Shown here: positions 5,903 through 11,987 of the stretch, piece after piece | How positions within the stretch are numbered: position 1 is the first letter of the stretch | How the letters are laid out: each line of letters opens with the position of its first letter | NCBI GenBank assembly: GCA_015067375.1 | Contig: SVMQ01000037.1 | Span: forward strand, 1 to 12,797 | Length of the DNA stretch: 12,797 nt | From: Oscillospiraceae bacterium | Lineage (GTDB): Bacteria > Bacillota > Clostridia > Oscillospirales > Ruminococcaceae | Direction of reading: 5' to 3' | The notes under the pieces: generated by a model | The model's input: only the letters and a program-made list of their open reading frames with translations | What the model was told of the DNA's origin: nothing | Database searches by the model: none | Translations under genes and position numbers: made by a program

Positions 5903-6583
5903 ATGCTTTTGTTTTTTGGTAATAAGATCGTAAAAGTAGAAATCCTGGATAGAAACGGAACCGTAGCGGTGACGTCTGATAAGAATTTCGTTTTCCCGAA
6001 AAATATAGAGAGCGATGAGGATAGTATACTTATAATAAAGGGTACTGACCTGAAAGAATTCACCAAGGATGAGCGAGTCCATGTGATCTCTACGACCAAA
6101 GCGGGAGATAGAATAAAGTATCCGGGAATGGTCACTGTATCTCTCAACACGCAGCTGAATGTCAGGATAATAAAAAGCCATGACACTGAGGTCTTGCAGG
6201 AACGCAGAAGATACTTCAAGATCAAAGTGTTTGAGCGCGGAAGAGTGCTCTTTATGGTAAGGGACGATGAAACGACCCGATTTGAAGAGCCTGTACCTAT
6301 GGAGATCAACGATATAAACATAGGCGGTATCTTCATGGTGACCAGCATTCCGTTGCAGCAGGACGATATAGTATGTATCGATGTAGATCTGTTCATCGAC
6401 TACAGACTTAATGCTGTGGCACGCGTATTGCGTGTGCAAAGGAATCCTGATGGCTCAATCAAAGGCTATGGATGTGCATTCCAGGGGCTTACCGCCTCGC
6501 AGGAGGACTATATCGGCAAATATATTTATAAAGTCCAGTCAGCACAGCGCCAAAAAGAAATTGCAAAAGAACGACCGTTCTGA
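5903..6583 (+). CDS. PilZ-domain protein, YcgR/DgrA-like c-di-GMP receptor
   Basis: From ATG 5903 (AAGGA 4 nt upstream, a short spacing) the protein has 226 residues. The first ~95 residues resemble the YcgR-like N-terminal beta domain found before PilZ in clostridial flagellar-brake or motility proteins. The PilZ domain runs from about 100 to 215. The c-di-GMP arginine motif is RRRYFK (101-106), so the second Arg of RxxxR is a Lys. The second motif is D137-I-N139-I-G-G142, matching DxSxxG with Asn for Ser. Upstream in-frame starts (5687) fall inside the metK terminator and before the promoter, so they were rejected. The next gene is a diguanylate cyclase 51 bp downstream, supporting a c-di-GMP role. 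The output partner is unknown. Confidence 0.85.
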   Translation: MLLFFGNKIVKVEILDRNGTVAVTSDKNFVFPKNIESDEDSILIIKGTDLKEFTKDERVHVISTTKAGDRIKYPGMVTVSLNTQLNVRIIKSHDTEVLQERRRYFKIKVFERGRVLFMVRDDETTRFEEPVPMEINDINIGGIFMVTSIPLQQDDIVCIDVDLFIDYRLNAVARVLRVQRNPDGSIKGYGCAFQGLTASQEDYIGKYIYKVQSAQRQKEIAKERPF

Positions 6584-6634
6584 CAGCGTTCCGAATAACA
6601 ATATAAACTATATAATCAGGGGGATTAGTACAAC

Positions 6635-8644
6635 ATGAGTAACGCAAAACTTAAAGTCATTCTGACAGCGATATTACTGGTCTTCGCGATCGTACCCGCG
6701 CTTATTATCGGCGCTGTTGGTACGTTCTCGATCGTCGGCTATGAGAGCAACACGAAAACTGACACGCTTAAAACGGTGTCCAGATCAAAATCCATAGCTC
6801 TGGATCAGGCTTTCACGCATTATGTGAGCAATGTAAATATGCTTGCAACATCCGATCTTCTTATTGACGCTGTCGATTCCACCGATGAAGCTCATGCAAA
6901 CAGCATCCTTGCTGCTGTTGCTGATGCAAATCCCGATATTCTGGATATCATAGTTATCAATGCTAACGGTAACGTTATCGCTTCGGCAAAGCAGGTCAAT
7001 ATCGGTGGCACCTTTGAGCATTTTGACGAAACACTTTCTCCCGTTTCGGGCATCCGTTCATGGAGCAGCTACAACAATGCACAGGCATTCTATGTTTCTA
7101 AGGAGATCTTCGAAAACCCCACAGGTCTGACAGGCTCTCTCGGTCATGTATGTGCTATCGTTTCTGTTGGTGCAGACAGCAGGATCGCAAAGGCTCTCAA
7201 CGGAACATTCCTTGACAGCGGCCGTATGATCGCATTCGATACATCAGGCAATGTTATCAATTTCGGCGGAGATATGGCAGTTACAACAGCTGACCCCGAT
7301 ATTGCACAGGATCTTCAGGAGATCGTAGCTTCCACAAGCAATGTAAATATCACCTCCCTAAGACAGGAACTTTCCACAGGCAAGTTTGATAAGTATACAT
7401 ACTGCGCAGGCATCATCCCCCAGATCAATACATGGAGATGGGCCGGTATCGTTGAATCCGGTTCTATCGGCTCTTTCGCATTAAAGACAAATCTCATTTG
7501 CTGGGGCGTTGTACTTGTATCCTGTGCGCTGGCAGCTCTTGTTGGTTGGCTGATAGTAAACAAGTTTACAGGAAATATGTCTGAGATGCTCCGCACTATG
7601 GACGCTATCGCTGAAGAAGAGAACGGATATGAGATCCGCTTCAAGATCAAGAACAGAAAGAGTGAGCTTGGTCGTATCAAGGACGCATTCAACGATATGC
7701 TGGATGAGGTCATCATGAGCGAGGAGCGTCACCGCACCATCGCAGAGCTGTCCGACAATATGCTGTTCGAGTGGGACTTCCACAAGGAGAGTATGTATGT
7801 TTCCAAGAACACACTTGCAAAGTTTGAGATAGACACCGCAAACTCCACCCTCTCCAACGGTAGATTTATCGACGCTCTCATGAGCACGGATGACGCTGAA
7901 AAGTATAAGAGAGATATCAGCCAGCTGCTGCGTGACAAGAACGGATACAGCGCTGAATATCAGCTCAAGGCTAAGTCAGGTACAGTCATCTGGGTATCCC
8001 TTCGTGCAGTCTGCATCACAGACCGTCTTGGCGAGCCGCTGAGAGTTATCGGCGTCATGACTGATATCGACAATGAGAAGAAGATGGAGCTTCAGCTCTC
8101 CGAGCGTGCAAGCTTTGACTTCCTCTCCCAGCTGTACAACAGAAACACATTCACCAGAACACTTACTGCAGAGCTTGAGCGCCGCGGTGCTAACAAGATC
8201 GCACTTCTGTTCATCGACGTTGACGACTTTAAGTTCATCAACGACAGATATGGTCACACCATCGGTGACGAGGTCATCAAGTATGTTGCCGACACCATCC
8301 GCGTTAAGGTTGACGACAAGGGCGGCTTCGCCGGACGCTTCGGCGGCGACGAGTTCGTTCTGTGCTTCACCGATCAGGAGGATATCGAGAACATCGAGAA
8401 CATCTCCATGGATATCATCAACGAGCTGTATGTCGGCTATACAACATCTGACGGCAGCATGACCATCAATGTAAAGGCAAGTATCGGTATCGCACTCTGT
8501 CCCGAGCATTCTGAGGACGTAAACGAGCTGCTGATGTTCTCCGATACAGCAATGTACTTCGTTAAGAAGAACGGTAAGACCAACTATCATATGTACTGCC
8601 CCGAAGATACAGAGTCCGGCGAGTACATCGACCCCGAGTTCTGA
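6635..8644 (+). CDS. Membrane diguanylate cyclase: dCache-HAMP-PAS-GGDEF
   Basis: The 669-residue enzyme makes c-di-GMP from two GTP at the inner face of the membrane. It has TM1 at about 7-32, an extracellular sensor of about 250 residues resembling a dCache domain, TM2 at about 286-309, a HAMP-like linker to about 360, a PAS domain with PAC at about 365-485, and a C-terminal GGDEF domain. The metal/substrate region FIDVDDFKFINDRYGH and the active-site loop GGDEF (570-574) are intact. The inhibitory I-site (RxxD, starting nine residues before GGDEF) is replaced by DKGG, so canonical product inhibition is not expected. AGGGGGA lies 10 nt before the ATG. It is probably co-transcribed with pilZ. 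The sensor ligand is unknown, and no EAL or HD-GYP hydrolase is seen in the window. Confidence 0.95.
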   Translation: MSNAKLKVILTAILLVFAIVPALIIGAVGTFSIVGYESNTKTDTLKTVSRSKSIALDQAFTHYVSNVNMLATSDLLIDAVDSTDEAHANSILAAVADANPDILDIIVINANGNVIASAKQVNIGGTFEHFDETLSPVSGIRSWSSYNNAQAFYVSKEIFENPTGLTGSLGHVCAIVSVGADSRIAKALNGTFLDSGRMIAFDTSGNVINFGGDMAVTTADPDIAQDLQEIVASTSNVNITSLRQELSTGKFDKYTYCAGIIPQINTWRWAGIVESGSIGSFALKTNLICWGVVLVSCALAALVGWLIVNKFTGNMSEMLRTMDAIAEEENGYEIRFKIKNRKSELGRIKDAFNDMLDEVIMSEERHRTIAELSDNMLFEWDFHKESMYVSKNTLAKFEIDTANSTLSNGRFIDALMSTDDAEKYKRDISQLLRDKNGYSAEYQLKAKSGTVIWVSLRAVCITDRLGEPLRVIGVMTDIDNEKKMELQLSERASFDFLSQLYNRNTFTRTLTAELERRGANKIALLFIDVDDFKFINDRYGHTIGDEVIKYVADTIRVKVDDKGGFAGRFGGDEFVLCFTDQEDIENIENISMDIINELYVGYTTSDGSMTINVKASIGIALCPEHSEDVNELLMFSDTAMYFVKKNGKTNYHMYCPEDTESGEYIDPEF

Positions 8645-8738
8645 TCGGGCTGCAGCTTACATCCTGCTTTACGCATGGTGCGGCTTCTGTCGCGTAGACG
8701 CGTCCGTGGATCGCGGCGGGTAACATCATAAATCAACT

Positions 8739-8765
8739 TAGGGCGGACAGAAATTGTGCGCCCTA
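8739..8765 (+). promoter_or_regulatory. Leader hairpin just before the parA ribosome-binding site
   Basis: TAGGGCG (8739-8745) pairs perfectly with CGCCCTA (8759-8765) over 7 bp with a 13-nt loop, 8 nt before GGAGG (8774-8778). There is no T run, so it is unlikely to be a terminator. The rest of 8645-8786 is GC-rich with a small CGCGT/ACGCG palindrome at 8691-8702 and no clear promoter. Confidence 0.4.
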
Positions 8766-8786
8766 GTGACTTTGGAGGTAACTATT

Positions 8787-9560
8787 TTGGCAAAGGTTAT
8801 TGCTATTACCAATCAAAAAGGCGGCGTGGGCAAAACCACGACCTGCTGCGGACTTTGCGGCGGTCTGGTGCAGCGCGGCTATAAGGTGCTTGCCATCGAC
8901 CTTGACCCACAGGGCAATCTCAGCTTCAGCCTTGGCGTAGAGGCAGACGATAACTTCACCGTATACGATCTGTTCAAAGGCAATTGCGGCATAAGCGACG
9001 CTATACTGACAGGCGGCGTTTGCGATGTTATACCATCCAATATTCTGCTCTCAGGCGTAGAGCTGGAGCTTACAGGAGTGGGTCGTGAGTATGTTCTTCG
9101 TGAGCAGCTCGAGGAGATCAAAGATCAATATGACTACATAATCCTCGATACTCCACCTGCATTGTCCGTTCTTACCATCAACGCCTACACAGCTTCTGAC
9201 GAGCTTATCATCCCCATGCTGTGTGAGATACTCAGCCTGCAGGGTATAGCTCAGCTCAAACAGACTATCTTCGCTGTACAGCGCTACTACAACAAGGCGC
9301 TCAAGGTGCGCGGCATACTGCTCAATAAATATAATTCACGACTTACCCTGACAAAAGAGGTCGAGGAGCTTGCTCAGATGATCGCTGAACAGCTGGATAC
9401 AGAGATATTCGCAAGCAGGATAAGCACCAGCGTATGTATAGCAGAGGCACCTGCACACGGCGAATCTGTCATGACCTATTCGCCTAAATCCAAGGCAGCC
9501 AAGGAGTTTGACGCTTTCATTGATGAACTTACAGGTACTAAGAAAAAAGGAAAGAAATAA
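8787..9560 (+). CDS. parA: ParA/Soj-family ATPase (partition or positioning ATPase)
   Basis: ParA ATPases bind DNA non-specifically as ATP dimers and form gradients that move chromosomes, plasmids or protein cargo. The start is TTG 8787, because GGAGG (8774-8778) is 8 nt upstream. An in-frame TTG at 8754 lacks such a site and falls in a hairpin. The 257 residues carry the deviant Walker A KGGVGKTT (11-18) with signature Lys11, the Walker A' segment AIDLDPQGN near residue 40, and the Walker B-like YIILDTPPA near 125. There is no N-terminal HTH, so it is of the small Soj/type Ib kind. No ParB gene follows. Instead the next ORF, starting at the base after the stop codon, encodes an AT-hook/ComFB-like protein. 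The gene symbol is a family-level name. Confidence 0.92.
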   Translation: MAKVIAITNQKGGVGKTTTCCGLCGGLVQRGYKVLAIDLDPQGNLSFSLGVEADDNFTVYDLFKGNCGISDAILTGGVCDVIPSNILLSGVELELTGVGREYVLREQLEEIKDQYDYIILDTPPALSVLTINAYTASDELIIPMLCEILSLQGIAQLKQTIFAVQRYYNKALKVRGILLNKYNSRLTLTKEVEELAQMIAEQLDTEIFASRISTSVCIAEAPAHGESVMTYSPKSKAAKEFDAFIDELTGTKKKGKK

Positions 9561-10400
9561 ATGAGTGGCAGAAAAACCGAAACCACTGAGATGGAGCTTA
9601 CTCCTGCAACAGCGCCCCGAAAACGCGGAAGACCGCGTAAGGTGCCTGTGGCTGAAACGGCTGAAACAAAACCCGCTGTAACCGAGCAGCCAAAACGCCG
9701 TCAAAGCCGCACTGCTCAGAATACAGAAGAAACAAAGTCTGTAAAAAAGCCAGCCGTTACAAAATCAGAAACTGACAGCAACACAATATCCGCTCCAAAA
9801 AAACGCGGCAGACCACGCAAAGTGCCTGAGGCAGAGGCAGAAAAAACGAACACCCCTACCTCAGAACAAAAGCCTGAAGCTACGCTGAATACTCAGAAAA
9901 AAACGCGCAAGTCCACGACAAAGCAAGCCAAGCCTCAGGATGCGACCATTGGCGATATCAGCAGCAAAACGCCGCAGGTAATGCGCCTTGTTCAGCAGGG
10001 CAATGATATGGTAAACCCTACTATCATGGCAGGCAAGAGCAGCATACCACGCAAGCTCAGGGGTCTTGAGCCGCTGACAAAGATAATGAAACGTGAAGCT
10101 GAAGAGATCTTTGGTACTGACCAGGAGGATGAAACATTCAATCTCACCGCGCTTGTTATAGACGACAATGCCGCCGAGATACTCCGACGTTTTAACGCGT
10201 GCGATTGCGAGATATGCGTAGAGCAGCTGTCAAGGCTAACCGCGGATATAGTTCCTGCAAGATTTGCAAAGCTGAAAAGGCGTGCGGTCGAGCGCAACAC
10301 CCCCGAAGTGGAAGAGCTGAAGGCGCCTCTTCGCAGAAGCGTTACCTCTCAAATGATACGACTGGTTATTCAGAACAAAAAGAGAAGCTATCACGATTAG
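9561..10400 (+). CDS. AT-hook protein with C-terminal ComFB-like domain
   Basis: The 279-residue protein starts with ATG 9561 directly after the parA stop, with AAGGAAAG in the parA tail, so translation is probably coupled. Residues 1-130 are basic, low-complexity and likely disordered. They hold two near-identical AT-hooks, KRGRPRKVP at 21-29 and 81-89, with cores RGRP at 22-25 and 82-85, which should bind the minor groove of AT-rich DNA. A further basic patch lies near 112-125. Residues about 190-275 resemble the ComFB family: a helix before C214-D-C216-E-I-C219, then a helix, then the P-A-R-F segment (232-235) where ComFB proteins have P-x-R-Y, then a C-terminal helix. ComFB was named from a B. 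subtilis competence operon and, as I recall, cyanobacterial ComFB proteins bind c-di-GMP. The domain call is from motif memory only. Confidence 0.7.
   Translation: MSGRKTETTEMELTPATAPRKRGRPRKVPVAETAETKPAVTEQPKRRQSRTAQNTEETKSVKKPAVTKSETDSNTISAPKKRGRPRKVPEAEAEKTNTPTSEQKPEATLNTQKKTRKSTTKQAKPQDATIGDISSKTPQVMRLVQQGNDMVNPTIMAGKSSIPRKLRGLEPLTKIMKREAEEIFGTDQEDETFNLTALVIDDNAAEILRRFNACDCEICVEQLSRLTADIVPARFAKLKRRAVERNTPEVEELKAPLRRSVTSQMIRLVIQNKKRSYHD
9612..9653 (+). repeat. AT-hook coding repeat, copy 1
   Basis: These fourteen codons encode residues 18-31 with an RGRP core. They correspond to 9792-9833, exactly 180 nt (60 codons) downstream, and 12 of 14 residues are the same. Confidence 0.85.
9792..9833 (+). 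repeat. AT-hook coding repeat, copy 2
   Basis: This is the second copy (residues 78-91) of the AT-hook module. Synonymous sites have drifted relative to copy 1 while the protein sequence is kept, suggesting selection on both hooks. Confidence 0.85.
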
Positions 10401-10419
10401 TTTCAAGTTATAAAAGATC

Positions 10420-10456
10420 GATCCGAAGAAGTTCGTACAGCTTCTTCGGATCTTTT
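10420..10456. terminator. Bidirectional intrinsic terminator between convergent genes
   Basis: GATCCGAAGAAG (10420-10431) pairs perfectly with CTTCTTCGGATC (10441-10452) over 12 bp with a 9-nt loop. On the plus strand it is followed by TTTTATTTG, ending the pilZ-to-ComFB cluster. On the minus strand a CTTTT tract follows a few bases after the stem, serving the TraX gene. Confidence 0.93.
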
Positions 10457-10470
10457 ATTTGTTCAACAAG

Positions 10471-11235
10471 CTAGAACAAAACCTTGGCCAAAAATATCAG
10501 CACCAGATGCAAAGGATAAAACAGATAGAAAAACCACTTCGCAAGTACAGGATGCCTGCCCTTTTCTCCGTTGTAAAATTTACTTATAACAAAATAGGCT
10601 GCAAGGCAGGCAAGCGTCTGTATGATGAATATCGCAGCTGTCCAGCCCCAGCCCGAAAAGGCGAGAATGCCGCTGACAGTCTGCATGGTAAGCACTATAC
10701 CTAAGAAAGCTAAAAAACGCTTTTTCGGATCATCCTTCAGATGATACAACACAAGCATAATAGGAATACCAAATATCATCCATTCCGAGCTGATAAGCAC
10801 AGTCGCTGCATCCAGCAGAAGGATGATAATTATCCTGACGGGCTTTTTCAGCTTTGATTCTGACACCATAAGCGCAATCAGGCCTATCAGCAAGGTGAAG
10901 ATAATGTTCAACGGACTGAAAAAAGACCATGTCAGCAGCGTCCCCTCATTTGCAAGAACGAAAGGTATCTGTGTTATCACCGCAAACAGCAAAAGCCGCA
11001 GGGCGTACTTTTTTCGGGAATGTGTGTATCGGAAGCCCTCTGCTATAAAGAAAAAGAATATCGGCGGCGCAAACATGGACAATTGTATCAGCAGGAATAC
11101 TATTAACGGCATATCCGCATACATAGTACCCTCAGTAAGATACGAACAGAAATGTCCGATAGTCATTGGTATGATTGCAAGAAATTTAAGCATATCACGG
11201 TCTATCACCTTGTAATCTTTCTTCGTACTATCCAT
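10471..11235 (-). CDS. TraX-family multispanning membrane protein
   Basis: The 254-residue protein has about seven or eight hydrophobic segments and a short hydrophilic N-terminus. It shows the TraX family (PF05857) landmarks: DMLKFLAIIPMTIGHF near residues 14-29, where most members have LK-x-x-A-x-x-x-M-x-x-DH, and the C-terminal FFYLFYPLHL. F-plasmid TraX acetylates the N-terminus of pilin. Chromosomal members in Firmicutes are of unproven function, likely membrane acyltransferases. The Asp of the common DH is Gly here. The ATG at 11235 has AAGGAGG about 6 nt upstream. It is a single-gene unit with its own promoter and terminator, convergent with the AT-hook gene, and there are no conjugation genes around it. 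Confidence 0.85.
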   Translation of the reverse strand: MDSTKKDYKVIDRDMLKFLAIIPMTIGHFCSYLTEGTMYADMPLIVFLLIQLSMFAPPIFFFFIAEGFRYTHSRKKYALRLLLFAVITQIPFVLANEGTLLTWSFFSPLNIIFTLLIGLIALMVSESKLKKPVRIIIILLLDAATVLISSEWMIFGIPIMLVLYHLKDDPKKRFLAFLGIVLTMQTVSGILAFSGWGWTAAIFIIQTLACLAAYFVISKFYNGEKGRHPVLAKWFFYLFYPLHLVLIFLAKVLF

Positions 11236-11270
11236 CTCATCCTCCTTGTTTTTAGTCGCTCATTATGATA

Positions 11271-11299
11271 ATTATAACAGCAATACCGCAAACAGTCAA
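11271..11299 (-). promoter_or_regulatory. SigA promoter of the TraX-family gene
   Basis: On the minus strand TTGACT (11299-11294) and TATAAT (11276-11271) are separated by 17 bp. The start should be near 11264, about 29 nt before the ATG. Confidence 0.88.
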
Positions 11300-11305
11300 T
11301 GCTAT

Positions 11306-11340
11306 AAGAAAACGCTTCCGATACAGATATCGAAAGCGTT
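11306..11340 (-). terminator. Intrinsic terminator of the rluA-lipoprotein unit
   Basis: Minus-strand AACGCTTTCGATA (11340-11328) pairs with the arm at 11323-11311 over 13 positions with one mismatch and a 4-nt loop. TTCTT follows to 11306. It also separates this operon from the TraX promoter just downstream. Confidence 0.85.
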
Positions 11341-11351
11341 TTTTCTATTGA

Positions 11352-11987
11352 TCATTCAGACGCTATGCTGTCAATGACAGACAATGCTTCTTCCTTAGCC
11401 TCTTTATCAAAATAACAAATCTGAACAGTATATATCAGCTCGTCACGCTGGAAGAAAAACTCCGAAAAGCCAAGCGTAAACTCAGGCTCTTCATCCTTCG
11501 TGTAAACCTCAAAATATGAGAGGTAGCCGTCAATACCGCCTATGTTGGTCTCCGAAAAGCTGCTGTCGCCGCCTGTCTTATAACCACTTGCAAAATAGTC
11601 AAAGATAGTGGAATCATGGACGGAGCGCGCATAATCTGCAAGCGTCACCTGCTCATCCTCGGCGCTCTCTGGCGTGATATCCTGAGAGGAGATAACGACC
11701 TGCATGGTGTTATTGCTGTTGCAGGCGCGTGCATAATATGTAAAGCCCTGCTCCTCATAGTACTCTGTCATCTCATCGAAATCCGAATAAGAATAGCCGC
11801 TGAGGGGCAGCATCTCCTCATACAAGTCTTTCCCCACAGTTACAGCCCATTCGTCAGGTACAGTTACAGATACGCTTATATCATCCAGTATAACGTTGCC
11901 GTCCTGTACAGTAACAGCGGAATTGCCGCTGCAGGCTGCAAGCAATAATGAGGCCGCACAGAAAATGCTCATCAGTATTTTTTTCAT
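11352..11987 (-). CDS. Lipoprotein of unknown function
   Basis: The start is ATG 11987 with GGAGG 7 nt upstream. An earlier in-frame start at 12092 would only add residues out of the overlapping rluA frame and hide the signal peptide. The 211-residue protein has a type II signal peptide, MKKILMSIFCAASLLLAAC, with the lipobox Cys at 19, so it should be lipidated and sit on the outer face of the membrane. The mature part is acidic, about 190 residues, with the pattern V-T-V-P-D-E-W near the start and alternating strands. This recalls small PsbP/DcrB-like lipoproteins, but I do not claim that family. It overlaps rluA by 4 bp (ATGA) and shares its transcript. No functional link to rRNA modification is evident. 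Confidence 0.85.
   Translation of the reverse strand: MKKILMSIFCAASLLLAACSGNSAVTVQDGNVILDDISVSVTVPDEWAVTVGKDLYEEMLPLSGYSYSDFDEMTEYYEEQGFTYYARACNSNNTMQVVISSQDITPESAEDEQVTLADYARSVHDSTIFDYFASGYKTGGDSSFSETNIGGIDGYLSYFEVYTKDEEPEFTLGFSEFFFQRDELIYTVQICYFDKEAKEEALSVIDSIASE

Noticed and set aside
7976..8590. 204-aa minus-strand open frame inside the cyclase gene
   Set aside because: It is a codon-bias shadow of the GGDEF domain with no recognisable features.
8645..8786. c-di-GMP (GEMM) riboswitch before parA or in the pilZ leader
   Set aside because: None of the conserved GEMM core sequences could be found in either leader, so no riboswitch is claimed.
10471..11235. Conjugative element suggested by the TraX-family gene
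   Set aside because: No relaxase, type IV secretion or pilin genes are nearby. TraX-family genes are common single chromosomal genes in Firmicutes.
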